Part shown: piece after piece, positions 10,352 to 19,309 of the stretch
How the letters are laid out: each line of letters opens with the position of its first letter
Numbering within the stretch: the stretch's first letter is position 1
NCBI RefSeq assembly: GCF_900101445.1
Contig: NZ_FNKE01000001.1
Coordinates: 124,001 to 188,000, forward strand
Direction: 5' to 3'
Length of the DNA: 64,000 bases
Source: Streptococcus equinus
GTDB taxonomy: Bacteria > Bacillota > Bacilli > Lactobacillales > Streptococcaceae
Notes under the pieces: generated by a model
Told to the model about the DNA's origin: nothing
What the model saw: the letters and a program-made list of their open reading frames with translations, nothing else
Database searches by the model: none
Made by a program: the position numbers and the translations under genes

Positions 10352-10537
10352 ATGACATCAAAAAATATCTTTCTAAAACTCGCCATTGCCTTAATCAGTG
10401 TAACAATCATAATCCTTGCTGGAGTGCTTATTGTCAATAGCATCCAAGGAAAGGTAAACTGGGTACTTATTGTCATTCTCTTTGCAGAAGCAAGCCTACT
10501 CAATAGCCTGATTAAAACCTTGCAAGAAAGAAAATAA
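10352..10537 (+). CDS. Small hypothetical membrane protein (61 aa)
   Basis: The gene starts one base after the alaS stop, so it is probably translated from the alaS message. The protein has two hydrophobic segments (about residues 8-29 and 33-52) separated by a short polar turn, and a basic tail KTLQERK. I do not recognise a family. Its place in the alaS operon says little about function. It is followed directly by a terminator, which supports it being the true last cistron. Confidence 0.6.
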   Translation: MTSKNIFLKLAIALISVTIIILAGVLIVNSIQGKVNWVLIVILFAEASLLNSLIKTLQERK

Positions 10538-10540
10538 AAT

Positions 10541-10573
10541 GAAAGCTCACCAAACGGTGGGCTTTTTTGGTTA
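10541..10573 (+). terminator. Intrinsic terminator, copy 1 of a duplicated pair
   Basis: GAAAGCTCACC and GGTGGGCTTTTTTGG enclose a four-base loop. Almost the same sequence recurs at 11623-11655, after the next gene. Confidence 0.9.
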
Positions 10574-10633
10574 ATGATGATATGGTAAAATGTTGATATA
10601 TTTTTAGAAATTTGGGAGCTGGAGATTTACGAT

Positions 10634-11614
10634 ATGAGAAAATTATATTCGCCATTTTTTCTAACGATTTTAGTATTATCTTTTTTATTATTACTATTAC
10701 CAACTGCACGAAAAGATGTGATGGTTAGCTACTTTAGTATCATGGTTGCGAATCTTTTTCATGAATTAGGGCATCTGATAGTTGGCTACTTAAATGGAAT
10801 TAAACCTTCTTATTTGATAGTTGGCTTTATCAAATTTGATTTTGAAAATGGATTTCGTGTGAGATTTAATGATAACTGGATGTATTATGGTGGTATTTAT
10901 CGCTACAAGGTTACAAATTATCCAGAAAAAGCCATTCTAAAATTATTAGTTGGCGGTCCATTATTTAGTTTGATTGGTTCATTTGTCTTGTTTTCACAGT
11001 TGGAATTTTTGAAAGTATTTGGATATTCTAGCCTATTATTATTTATAGCAACGGCAGCTCCAATAAACTTTTCTGGCTTATGCAACGATGGTTTTAAGGC
11101 ATATAAATTGTTAATGAAAGATGACTTATTTCTTTTATATCAAAGAGTATCTAATCAATTATTGCAAGATTACAGCGTTACGACTTTTGATGAAGTTTCA
11201 AAAGTTTGTAGCACTTTAGAAAACAAAATTATTCCTGACTATATGATAAATACTTTTTTATTGTATCTGATTTATGCTTGGTTATTGCAAGGAGAAATGT
11301 TGCAGATTAGAAATAGTTATCAAAGATTGACAGAGATAAAGCCAAGCAATCAGTTTAACCGAAATTATTACTATAGCCTTCTAGTAAGTTTAGAAGCATT
11401 AGTGTATAAGAGGATGTCTAGTGACTTATTTGCTAAAGTTAATCTGGATAAATTAGATAAGATTAGCCAAAAGCGTCTGCGTTATTTATCATGTCTTTAT
11501 CTGGAAAGAGGACAAGGTATAAGTGAAAGTAAGTTAGTATTTCAAGAAGTTTTGGCATCGTATAATGAACCAAATTCAATTTTAGTTCAAGCAGAACAAC
11601 GTTTTTTAGCGTAA
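10634..11614 (+). CDS. Putative M50-like integral-membrane zinc metalloprotease
   Basis: The 326-residue protein begins with a hydrophobic segment (about residues 8-23). A second hydrophobic region carries FHELGHLIVGY with the zinc motif HELGH at residues 43-47. After further membrane segments (about 107-150) comes PINFSGLCNDGF, in which NDG (Asp about 152) resembles the LDG third-ligand motif of site-2 proteases. The C-terminal half (about 160-326) is soluble and helical, possibly TPR-like. The gene is AT-rich, has its own TGGTAAAAT -10 (10585-10593), and is isolated between duplicated terminators. Site-2-type proteases cut membrane-embedded substrates such as anti-sigma factors or peptide precursors; no partner is visible here. 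Function is inferred. Confidence 0.65.
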   Translation: MRKLYSPFFLTILVLSFLLLLLPTARKDVMVSYFSIMVANLFHELGHLIVGYLNGIKPSYLIVGFIKFDFENGFRVRFNDNWMYYGGIYRYKVTNYPEKAILKLLVGGPLFSLIGSFVLFSQLEFLKVFGYSSLLLFIATAAPINFSGLCNDGFKAYKLLMKDDLFLLYQRVSNQLLQDYSVTTFDEVSKVCSTLENKIIPDYMINTFLLYLIYAWLLQGEMLQIRNSYQRLTEIKPSNQFNRNYYYSLLVSLEALVYKRMSSDLFAKVNLDKLDKISQKRLRYLSCLYLERGQGISESKLVFQEVLASYNEPNSILVQAEQRFLA

Positions 11615-11622
11615 AATATCCC

Positions 11623-11655
11623 GAAAGCTCACCTGGAGGTGGGCTTTTTTGGTTA
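11623..11655 (+). terminator. Intrinsic terminator, copy 2 of a duplicated pair
   Basis: The GAAAGCTCACC and GGTGGGCTTTTTTGG arms are identical to the copy at 10541; only the four loop bases differ (TGGA against AAAC). Confidence 0.9.
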
Positions 11656-11770
11656 TAGTTTTTAACTATCAAGTCCATTTAAAATAACTATTTTACGAGG
11701 GCTTAGCAGACTGTTATAATAGTCACTAAGATTTCAGAAAATTTTCATAGCAGATAGAATCGAGGAAATC

Positions 11771-12553
11771 ATGAAAGTTTCACTAATTCAGATGTCTATT
11801 CAGGAGGCCAAGCCAAAGCAGAATATCCAAAATGTCTTGGCATTATTGGAAAAAGCTCTGCTTGATGAGCCAGATGTGATTGTTTTGCCGGAAATGTGGA
11901 ATACAGGCTACGCGTTGGATCAATTATCAAGTGTTGCTGATGAAGATGGACAAGAAACAAAAGCTGTATTAGCTGCCTTTGCTAAACAGCATCGTGTAAA
12001 TCTGGTAGCAGGGTCTGTTGCAACAAAGAAAGAAACAGGCTTTTTTAATACGACTTACGTTTTTAATCGGGATGGAAAGATACTGACTGAATACGATAAG
12101 GTACATTTGTTTGGCTTAATGTCAGAAGATGAGTATTTACGATCAGGCAGTAAAGAGAGTACTTTTGACTTAGATGGCGTCAAAGCTGCTAGTGTCATTT
12201 GTTATGATATTCGCTTTCCAGAATGGGTGAGAACCTTGATGGCAAGCGGAGCTAAGCTTTTATTTGTCGTTGCTGAGTGGCCAGAAGCACGTGTAGAACA
12301 GTGGGAGATTTTACTGCGTGCGCGTGCGGTTGAAAATCAAGCTTTTGTTGTTGCGGTCAATCGTGTGGGTGATGGTCTTGCTGATCATTTTTCAGGGCAT
12401 TCTTTGGTGATTGATCCTTTAGGGAAGGTGATTTTGCAGGCGCCAGACAATCAAGAAGGTATTTTTACGGCTGACCTTGATTTAACAGAGGTTGAAAAAA
12501 TTCGAGGTCACATTCCAGTTTTTGAAGACCGCAAACCAGATTTGTATCATTAA
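11771..12553 (+). CDS. Carbon-nitrogen hydrolase (nitrilase superfamily), omega-amidase / MtnU-like
   Basis: The protein has the nitrilase triad: Glu41 in VLPEMWNTGY, Lys in YDKVHLF (about 112) and Cys in SVICYDIRFPEW (about 144). At 260 residues it fits omega-amidases, which hydrolyse 2-oxosuccinamate or 2-oxoglutaramate to the keto acid and ammonia. It lies 18 bp before an aminotransferase gene, the same pairing as mtnU-mtnE in Bacillus. Together they could run glutamine transamination of 4-methylthio-2-oxobutyrate and dispose of the resulting amide. No other methionine-salvage gene is nearby. The exact substrate is inferred from context. Confidence 0.82.
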   Translation: MKVSLIQMSIQEAKPKQNIQNVLALLEKALLDEPDVIVLPEMWNTGYALDQLSSVADEDGQETKAVLAAFAKQHRVNLVAGSVATKKETGFFNTTYVFNRDGKILTEYDKVHLFGLMSEDEYLRSGSKESTFDLDGVKAASVICYDIRFPEWVRTLMASGAKLLFVVAEWPEARVEQWEILLRARAVENQAFVVAVNRVGDGLADHFSGHSLVIDPLGKVILQAPDNQEGIFTADLDLTEVEKIRGHIPVFEDRKPDLYH

Positions 12554-12571
12554 AAAGGGGGGGGCATTAGG

Positions 12572-13753
12572 GTGTTTTCACAATCAAATATTTTACAAGA
12601 ATTACCAGAACAGTTTTTTGCAAGTCTTGTCGCAAAAGTTAATGCCAAAGTGGCAGAAGGTTATGACGTTATCAATCTTGGACAAGGAAATCCAGATCAG
12701 CCAACTTACGATTACATTGTCGAGGCTTTGATTGAAGCGGCTAAAGATCCAGCTTCTCATAAATATTCGCAATTTCGTGGGAATGCAAATTTTAAAGAAG
12801 CGGCTAGTCAATTCTACAAGGAAAATTATCAGGTAAGTCTTGACAGTGAAAAGGAAATTTGTGTTCTTGGTGGTGCAAAGATTGGATTGGTTGAGTTTCC
12901 TTTGGCAATGATGAATCCAGGAGACTTGCTATTGTTGCCAGACCCAGGCTATCCAGACTATCTTTCTAGTGTTGCATTAGGGAAAATTGAATATGAAACC
13001 TTCCCTTTGAAAGCTGAAAATAACTTCTTGCCAGACTTGCCAGCTATTCCAAAAGAAGTGGCCAAACGTGCCAAATTTATCTACGTTAATTACCCTAATA
13101 ACCCAACGGGAGCTGTGGCGACAGCAGAATTCTACGAGGAATTGGTTGCTTGGGCGAAAAAATACAAGGTCGGTGTTGTTAGCGACTTTGCATACGGGGC
13201 TTTGGGAGCAGACGGTTACCAAAATCCAAGCTTTTTATCAACACCTGGAGCAAAAGAAGTAGGTATTGAACTTTACACATTTTCGAAAACTTTTAACATG
13301 GCAGGTTGGCGTTTGGCATTTGCTGCAGGAAATGCTGAGATGATTGAAGCTCTTAATCTCCTACAAGATCACCTCTTTGTTAGTATTTTTCCGGCAATCC
13401 AAGACGCTGGCGCTGTAGCCTTACTAGATAAAAAAGCGAAGTCAGCCATCGCAGGATTAAATCAGAAATACGATGAGCGTCGCCATGCTTTTGTTCAAGC
13501 AGCAGAACGAATTGGTTGGTATGCTTTTGATTCAAAAGGATCATTTTATGCTTGGATGCCCGTGCCTGAAGGTTATGACAGTGAAAGTTTCGCAGATTTA
13601 CTGTTAAATGAAGCTCATGTAGCGGTCGCACCAGGAAAAGGTTTCGGTGAAGCAGGAGACGGTTATGTTAGAATCGGTTTATTGGTCGAACCAGAACGTC
13701 TCATTGAAGCTGTCGAACGTATCGGTAAATTGGGAGTATTTGGCAAATATTAG
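12572..13753 (+). CDS. PLP-dependent aminotransferase (class I, MtnE-like)
   Basis: A fold-type I aminotransferase of 393 residues. Visible parts are the NLGQGNPDQPTYD substrate loop near residue 37, VNYPNNPTGA (about 172), SDFAYG, and the PLP lysine in YTFSKTFNMAGWR (Lys about 235). The start is GTG at 12572; the ribosome site is a run of eight G (12557-12564), unusual in this AT-rich genome. It is co-transcribed with the upstream omega-amidase-like gene, suggesting a glutamine- or methionine-related transaminase such as MtnE/YkrV. Aromatic or branched substrates cannot be excluded. Confidence 0.85.
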   Translation: MFSQSNILQELPEQFFASLVAKVNAKVAEGYDVINLGQGNPDQPTYDYIVEALIEAAKDPASHKYSQFRGNANFKEAASQFYKENYQVSLDSEKEICVLGGAKIGLVEFPLAMMNPGDLLLLPDPGYPDYLSSVALGKIEYETFPLKAENNFLPDLPAIPKEVAKRAKFIYVNYPNNPTGAVATAEFYEELVAWAKKYKVGVVSDFAYGALGADGYQNPSFLSTPGAKEVGIELYTFSKTFNMAGWRLAFAAGNAEMIEALNLLQDHLFVSIFPAIQDAGAVALLDKKAKSAIAGLNQKYDERRHAFVQAAERIGWYAFDSKGSFYAWMPVPEGYDSESFADLLLNEAHVAVAPGKGFGEAGDGYVRIGLLVEPERLIEAVERIGKLGVFGKY

Positions 13754-13838
13754 GGAAGATTAATCTGAAAAGATCTACTAAAAGATAATTGTGATATAAT
13801 GAAAACGTTAACTATGAAGTCGAAAAGGAGAGCTTTAT

Positions 13839-14531
13839 ATGAAAAGTAGATTCAGAAGCTTGCTTTGGTTACGTTGGCAGTTCATGTTGAGCAACAAACT
13901 ATTTTTATTTGTTGTTTTATCTCCAGTCTTTGATATGGCTTTATTTGCGAATTTACTTAGTTTTACAGATAATGTGGGTTTCATTGGTATGGGACTCAAC
14001 ATGATATATAGTATTACAGCTGGTTCTTTTGTTGCTACTATGATTTCAGAAGAAAAAGAAAAGAAAAATTTAAAGACTTTGATTTTGTCAGGTGTGAAAC
14101 AGTGGGAATATATATTATCAGTTATTTTTTTCCCAATACTATTTTCCATGTTTTCTGGTATTTTTATACCAATACTATTTCACGTTAAAAGTATTAATTG
14201 GGTAATATTTATTACGATAACCGGATTGACAATTATAGTTTTTATTTTACTTAATTTATTAATTGCACTATTATCGAAGAGTCAGAGTCAAACAATGGTA
14301 TTGAGTCTTGGTTTATTTTTGTTAGCAACTTTTATGCCAATTTTTGCTGTAGAAATAAAAGGAATGGATAAAGTAGTTGATTTATCATTTATCGGGGCAA
14401 ATGATAGGTATTTAAAGGAGTTGCCTAATTACCAATTATTTGATAAAACCTTTATTGCTTTATTGATATGGATTTTATTGACTTCAATTGCCCTTTATTT
14501 TGCTTATAAGAAAAATAGAAAAATTGACTAG
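13839..14531 (+). CDS. ABC-2 type transporter permease (copy A)
   Basis: The 230-residue membrane protein has about six hydrophobic segments and ends in the basic tail YKKNRKID. Its opening SLLWLRWQF is followed by SNKLFL, and the sequence GSF then MISEEKEKKNLK in the first loop recurs almost unchanged in the permease at 15479, so the two are paralogues. Its extended -10 promoter (TGATATAAT, 13792-13800) and its own terminator at 14524 make it a separate unit from the ATPase that follows. It probably forms a heterodimeric exporter with copy B. The cargo is unknown. Confidence 0.78.
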   Translation: MKSRFRSLLWLRWQFMLSNKLFLFVVLSPVFDMALFANLLSFTDNVGFIGMGLNMIYSITAGSFVATMISEEKEKKNLKTLILSGVKQWEYILSVIFFPILFSMFSGIFIPILFHVKSINWVIFITITGLTIIVFILLNLLIALLSKSQSQTMVLSLGLFLLATFMPIFAVEIKGMDKVVDLSFIGANDRYLKELPNYQLFDKTFIALLIWILLTSIALYFAYKKNRKID

Positions 14532-14555
14532 TTTTATTAGCCAGTCAATTTTTTT
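14524..14555 (+). terminator. Intrinsic terminator after permease A
   Basis: AATTGACTAG and CCAGTCAATT flank a short loop and are followed by TTTTTTT. Confidence 0.8.
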
Positions 14556-14655
14556 GCAGTTTACGACGGAAAAACGACTGTTTATGACATGAACGTTTGG
14601 GCTTGAGGTTTTGTGCTAGAATGGAAATAATATTTAACAAGATTGGGAGAACGTT

Positions 14656-15489
14656 ATGGCTAGGATTACTGTTCAAAATTTATCAAAAAAGTTTAAGGAT
14701 ACTGTAGCATTGGATGATGTGTCATTTAGTGTGGCAGAGGGGGAGATTTTTGGATTTCTCGGTCCCTCGGGTGCTGGTAAAACAACGACGATTAATATTT
14801 TAACGAATCAATTAAAAGAAGATAGTGGTGTGGTTGAGATTCTTGGTAAAAATCCAGAGCAAATCACGCCTGATGATTATTTAAAAATGGGAATCATGAG
14901 TGATACGGTGGGCTTTTATGAAAATATGACTGTCTACAAAAATTTAGAATTTTTTGCTCGCTTCCACGGTGTTTCCATGACTAAAGTTGACGATCTCTTG
15001 AAACGTCTTGATTTATATGAAGACCGCAATAAAAAAGCCAAAAAAATCTCAACAGGTATGCGTCAGCGTCTTTTGCTTATTCGTGCCATTTTGCATGAAC
15101 CTGAGATAGTTTTTTTAGATGAGCCAACATCTGGTATGGATCCAACCTTATCTCAAAAAGTACACCAGCTATTGTTGGAATTAAAGGCTAAAGGCATTTC
15201 GATTTTCTTGACGACTCATAACATGCAAGAAGCAACGAAATTATGTGATAAGATTTCTTTATTGAATAAAGGCAAGATTTTGGAATATGGTAGCCCTGAA
15301 GAGATTATCTCAAAATATCGTGTTGATGATAATGTTCACCTTCTTTACAAAAATGGTGAAGAGAAAGTTGTTCCAAGAGACGAGGTAGCTGGCTATCTTA
15401 ATTCAAATGTGGTCAGTATGCATACAGCAGAGCCTGATTTGGAAACTATTTTTATTAAATTGACAGGAGAAAAATGGCATGGGGAATAA
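14656..15489 (+). CDS. ABC transporter ATP-binding protein
   Basis: The ATPase subunit of an ABC-2 exporter, 277 residues. The Walker A motif is GPSGAGKTTT (about residues 37-46). The signature is STGMRQR (about 135), Walker B is VFLDEPTSGMDP, and the switch His lies in LTTHNMQEA. The last 70 residues form the C-terminal domain common to drug and bacteriocin-immunity exporters. The gene has its own extended -10 promoter (TGCTAGAAT, 14614-14622) and overlaps the next permease by 11 bases, so ATPase and permease B are coupled. Permease A is the likely third subunit. Export substrate unknown. Confidence 0.9.
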   Translation: MARITVQNLSKKFKDTVALDDVSFSVAEGEIFGFLGPSGAGKTTTINILTNQLKEDSGVVEILGKNPEQITPDDYLKMGIMSDTVGFYENMTVYKNLEFFARFHGVSMTKVDDLLKRLDLYEDRNKKAKKISTGMRQRLLLIRAILHEPEIVFLDEPTSGMDPTLSQKVHQLLLELKAKGISIFLTTHNMQEATKLCDKISLLNKGKILEYGSPEEIISKYRVDDNVHLLYKNGEEKVVPRDEVAGYLNSNVVSMHTAEPDLETIFIKLTGEKWHGE

Positions 15490-16174
15490 TAGATTTATGA
15501 GTTTACTTTGGTTACGCTGGCAGTTCATATGGAGTAACAAGCTTTTTCTTATTTCAATCATATCTCCAGTTTTTTATATGTGGTTATTTGGCGCTTTTTT
15601 TGATTCTGATATCAACAAATTCCTTGTTGGAATGGGACTTAATATGGTTTATAGTTTTACAGCGGGTTCTTTTGTCTCTACCATGATTTCAGAAGAGAAA
15701 GAAAAGAAAAATTTAAAAAGTTTGATTTTATCGGGTGTTAAACAAGGAGAATATATCACGACAGTTATTATTTTCCCAATTATCTTTTCTTTGGTTGAAA
15801 GTATTTTAATTCCAATCTTGATGCAAATTAAGGACATGGAATGGGGAAACTATTTAGTTGTGGTTAGTTTGACGAGTCTTGTCTTTGTTTTACTAAATCT
15901 CTTATTTGCCTTTTTGGCTAAGAATCAAACTCAAACAACTGTTTGTAGTCTCACTCTAGTGTTTATTGCGAGTTTTTTGCCAATATTTTCTGAATTTGCT
16001 AAATCTGTTAGTACGGTCATGGATTACTCATTTATCGGAGCAAATGCTAAATATTTTAAAGAATTGTCAGATTACCAGTTAACGGATAAAACCATTTTTG
16101 TATTACTTGGCTGGATTATCTTGACGTCGATTGCTCTTTATTTTGCTTACCAGAAAAATAGAAAAATTGATTAA
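15479..16174 (+). CDS. ABC-2 type transporter permease (copy B)
   Basis: This 231-residue membrane protein has about six transmembrane segments and is a paralogue of the permease at 13839; both share SLLWLRWQF near the start, the EEKEKKNLKSLILSGVKQ loop, SFIGAN near residue 188 and the same YQKNRKID-type tail. The start chosen, ATG 15479, overlaps the end of the ATPase gene. An internal ATG at 15497 is possible. With the ATPase and copy A it probably makes a heteromeric exporter. Confidence 0.8.
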   Translation: MGNNRFMSLLWLRWQFIWSNKLFLISIISPVFYMWLFGAFFDSDINKFLVGMGLNMVYSFTAGSFVSTMISEEKEKKNLKSLILSGVKQGEYITTVIIFPIIFSLVESILIPILMQIKDMEWGNYLVVVSLTSLVFVLLNLLFAFLAKNQTQTTVCSLTLVFIASFLPIFSEFAKSVSTVMDYSFIGANAKYFKELSDYQLTDKTIFVLLGWIILTSIALYFAYQKNRKID

Positions 16175-16197
16175 TATCCATAAATTTGAAAAATAAT

Positions 16198-16228
16198 GAA
16201 AGTACGAATGAAAATTCGTGCTTTTTTA
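16198..16228 (+). terminator. Intrinsic terminator after the ABC operon
   Basis: AAAGTACGAAT and ATTCGTGCTTTTTT pair around a GAAA loop. Confidence 0.88.
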
Positions 16229-16248
16229 ATATTTTATGCAAAAAACAC

Positions 16249-16296
16249 TTGACTTATGAATAAATATACTATAAAATTGAATACATATTTATTCAA
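16249..16296 (+). promoter_or_regulatory. argC promoter with ArgR-type operators
   Basis: TTGACT (16249-16254) and TAAAAT (16272-16277) are 17 bp apart. The palindrome TTGAATACATATTTATTCAA (16277-16296) matches the ARG-box pattern and covers the start of transcription and the ribosome site. A weaker half-match, TATGAATAAATATAC, lies at 16255-16269 inside the promoter. Arginine-dependent repression by ArgR is inferred. Confidence 0.75.
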
Positions 16297-16308
16297 GGAG
16301 TGTATATT

Positions 16309-17331
16309 ATGAGAGTGTCGATTGTTGGTATCACTGGATACAGTGGTCTAGAATTAGTTAAATTATTGAATAATCATAAAAAAGTAACGATTGCTTCGAT
16401 TCATGCAACTAAGGAAATCGGTCGACGATTATCAGACTTATACCCTTACTTAGTTGGTGTCTGTGACTTGGTTATCGAAGAATTTGATGCCGAGAAAATC
16501 ATGGCAAAATCAGACTTGGTATTCTTTGCAACACCAAGTGGGGTCGCAAGCAAGTTGGCACAGCCTTTTGTGGAAGCTGATTTTCCAGTGATAGATTTGT
16601 CAGGGGACCATCGCTTGCCAGCCTATCTTTATGAAAAATGGTATAAAAAAACACCTGCTAGTGATGAAGCGTTGAATAATTTTACATATTCTTTGGCTGA
16701 GTTTACAGATGTTAAAGGTAAAAAATTCATTTCAAACCCTGGTTGCTACGCGACAGCAACAGAATTAGCTTTGATACCTTTGCTAAAAGCTGGTGTGGTT
16801 GAAGAAAATTCTATTATTGTGGATGCCAAAAGTGGTTTGACAGGTGCTGGTAAGGCACTTTCTGAATCAAGTCATTTTGTTAATGTGCATGATAATTACG
16901 TGACTTACAAGTTGAATCATCACCAGCACATTCCAGAAATTGTACAAGAGTTGAAGTTGTTCGATGACAAGGTTAATCACATTCAATTTTCAACATCACT
17001 TTTGCCAGTTAATCGCGGTATCATGTCAACGGTTTATGTTAAGTTGAAAAAGCCACTAACAAATGCAAATCTTTTTGCTATCTATGAAGATTCTTACAAA
17101 GATACGCCTTTTGTTCGTGTGCAAGATGATTTACCAGAATTGCACAATGTTATTGGCTCGAACTTTACAGATATTGGTTTCCTCTACAATGAGGTCACAA
17201 ATGTCTTAACCATCGTTTCAGTTATTGACAATTTGATTAAAGGAGCGGCTGGGCAGGCTGTTCAGAACCTCAACTTGATGAATGGTTGGGATGAAACAGA
17301 AGGATTATTGATTTCACCAAATTATTTATAG
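16309..17331 (+). CDS. argC: N-acetyl-gamma-glutamyl-phosphate reductase
   Basis: This enzyme reduces N-acetylglutamyl phosphate to the semialdehyde with NADPH, the third step of arginine synthesis. The Rossmann motif GITGYSGLE is at the N-terminus and the catalytic Cys about 146 is in [17 protein letters not shown] supplies the active-site His. ATG 16309 has AAGGAG eight bases ahead; an upstream in-frame GTG lies inside that ribosome site and is rejected. The protein is 340 residues, standard length. It is the first gene of argCJBD, behind ARG boxes. Confidence 0.96.
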   Translation: MRVSIVGITGYSGLELVKLLNNHKKVTIASIHATKEIGRRLSDLYPYLVGVCDLVIEEFDAEKIMAKSDLVFFATPSGVASKLAQPFVEADFPVIDLSGDHRLPAYLYEKWYKKTPASDEALNNFTYSLAEFTDVKGKKFISNPGCYATATELALIPLLKAGVVEENSIIVDAKSGLTGAGKALSESSHFVNVHDNYVTYKLNHHQHIPEIVQELKLFDDKVNHIQFSTSLLPVNRGIMSTVYVKLKKPLTNANLFAIYEDSYKDTPFVRVQDDLPELHNVIGSNFTDIGFLYNEVTNVLTIVSVIDNLIKGAAGQAVQNLNLMNGWDETEGLLISPNYL

Positions 17332-17350
17332 TCTAGAAAGGGTATGAAAT

Positions 17351-18544
17351 ATGAAAGTTATTGAAGGTAATGTAGCAAGCCCACTTGGATTTTCAGCAGA
17401 TGGATTACATGCAGGGTTTAAGAAAAGAAAACTTGATTTTGGTTGGATTGTATCTGAAGTGCCAGCAAGCGTTGCTGGGGTTTATACGACAAATAAAGTT
17501 ATTGCAGCGCCATTAATTGTGACACGTCAGTCTGTTAAAAAAGCACAAAAAATGAAAGCCATCGTGGTGAACTCAGGTGTTGCCAATTCTTGTACAGGTG
17601 TGCAAGGAATGGAAGATGCTTACACGATGCAAAAATGGACAGCAGAAAAACTTGGTGTTGAACCTGATTTGGTCGGTGTCGCTTCAACTGGTGTGATTGG
17701 TGATTTGTTACCAATGGATACTCTTAAAACAGGTCTTTCTAAACTTGTGGTGAATGGGAATTCAGATGATTTTTCAAAAGCTATTTTGACAACAGATACT
17801 ATGGTTAAAACCGTTGCAGTTACGGAAAAATTCGGTCGTGATGAAGTTACCATGGCAGGTGTCGCGAAAGGGTCAGGCATGATTCACCCAAATATGGCAA
17901 CCATGCTTGCTTTTATCACCTGTGATGCCAATATTTCAAGTGAAACTTTGCAACTAGCTCTTAGCCAAAATGTTGAAACGACATTTAACCAAATCACCGT
18001 TGATGGTGATACATCAACAAATGACATGGTTCTTGTCATGTCAAATGGTTGTACTTTGAACGAAGAAATTTTGCCAAATACGCCTGAATTTGATAAATTC
18101 TCAGCCATGCTTAATTACGTGATGCAAGAATTGGCTAAAATGATTGCCAAAGACGGTGAAGGGGCAAGCAAACTTATTGAAGTAAATGTTAAAAATGCTC
18201 CAAATGCCCTTGATGCTCGTATGATGGCTAAAAGTGTTGTGGGTTCAAGCCTTGTGAAGACGGCTATTTTTGGTGAAGACCCTAACTGGGGACGTATTCT
18301 AGCAGCAGTTGGTTATGCAGGGGTTGATGTTCCTGTTGATAATATTGACATTTTCCTTGGCGATGTTCCAGTCATGCTAAAATCAAGTCCCGTTGAATTT
18401 GAAGCAGAAGAAATGCAAGATGTTATGCACGAAGATGAGATTACTATCACTGTTGATTTGCATGCGGGTGAAGCACAAGGAAAAGCTTGGGGTTGTGATT
18501 TGTCATACGATTACGTGAAAATCAATGCCCTCTATCGTACATAA
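17351..18544 (+). CDS. argJ: Glutamate N-acetyltransferase / amino-acid acetyltransferase
   Basis: ArgJ moves the acetyl group from N-acetylornithine to glutamate, recycling it in the cyclic arginine pathway; many are bifunctional and also use acetyl-CoA. The precursor is cut autocatalytically before Thr about 184 in [10 protein letters not shown], giving alpha and beta chains, and that site is intact. The KGSGM motif just before it is present. At 397 residues it is of usual length. It lies 19 bp after argC and 12 bp before argB. Its presence explains the absence of argA/argE in the operon. Confidence 0.96.
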   Translation: MKVIEGNVASPLGFSADGLHAGFKKRKLDFGWIVSEVPASVAGVYTTNKVIAAPLIVTRQSVKKAQKMKAIVVNSGVANSCTGVQGMEDAYTMQKWTAEKLGVEPDLVGVASTGVIGDLLPMDTLKTGLSKLVVNGNSDDFSKAILTTDTMVKTVAVTEKFGRDEVTMAGVAKGSGMIHPNMATMLAFITCDANISSETLQLALSQNVETTFNQITVDGDTSTNDMVLVMSNGCTLNEEILPNTPEFDKFSAMLNYVMQELAKMIAKDGEGASKLIEVNVKNAPNALDARMMAKSVVGSSLVKTAIFGEDPNWGRILAAVGYAGVDVPVDNIDIFLGDVPVMLKSSPVEFEAEEMQDVMHEDEITITVDLHAGEAQGKAWGCDLSYDYVKINALYRT

Positions 18545-18556
18545 AGGGATAAGACT

Positions 18557-19291
18557 ATGAAAGATACAATTGTGATTAAAATTGGTGGCGTTGCTAGCCA
18601 AAACTTGTCGCAAGACTTTTTAGCACAAGTCAAAAAATGGAAAGATGCCCATAAAAATTTGGTCATTGTGCATGGTGGCGGCTATGCTATTAATAAATTA
18701 ATGGAAGATAACCAAGTACCAGTTAAAAAAATCAATGGTCTTCGTGTAACCAGTCAATCTGATATGAAGTTGGTCAGCTATGCTCTTCTTCACATGGTTG
18801 GTGAAAATTTGACTAAAAAACTAAACCAATCATCTATTGATAGTATTCAGTTGCTATCAAATATCAAAAGAGTGGTGACAGCTGATTTTCTTGATAAGGA
18901 AACTTATGGTTACGTTGGTGATGTCTCACATATTCAGACACCGATTTTGGAGCAAATGCTTGATAATCAAATGTTGCCAGTACTTGCTTCAATTGGTTAT
19001 TCAAAAGAAGGCGATATGCTCAACATCAACGCTGATTATTTAGCAACAGCGGTTGCGATTGCCTTGAATGCTGAAAAATTGGTTTTGATGACAGATGTGA
19101 AAGGTGTTTTGGAAAATGGTGAAGTGCTTGATAGCCTGACTTCGAAAGAATTTCAAGAAAAGATCGATCAAGGCATTATCACTGGCGGTATGATTCCAAA
19201 AATTGAGTCAGCAGTGAACACTGTTTTAGCAGGTGTTGGTGAAGTATTGATTGGCGACAATCTTGTAACAGGAACTTCAATCATCTGCTAG
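18557..19291 (+). CDS. argB: Acetylglutamate kinase
   Basis: ArgB phosphorylates N-acetylglutamate, the second step of arginine synthesis. The amino-acid kinase fold shows IKIGGVA at the N-terminus and VHGGGYAINKLM (about residues 38-49); the ATP-site region includes LMTDVKGVL and TGGMIPK near the C-terminus. At 244 residues it is the short form without the N-terminal helix found in arginine-inhibited hexameric enzymes, so it may be less feedback-sensitive; this is inference from length only. It is the third gene of argCJBD. Confidence 0.94.
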   Translation: MKDTIVIKIGGVASQNLSQDFLAQVKKWKDAHKNLVIVHGGGYAINKLMEDNQVPVKKINGLRVTSQSDMKLVSYALLHMVGENLTKKLNQSSIDSIQLLSNIKRVVTADFLDKETYGYVGDVSHIQTPILEQMLDNQMLPVLASIGYSKEGDMLNINADYLATAVAIALNAEKLVLMTDVKGVLENGEVLDSLTSKEFQEKIDQGIITGGMIPKIESAVNTVLAGVGEVLIGDNLVTGTSIIC

Positions 19292-19309
19292 GGATAAGGG
19301 GAGCAAGTA

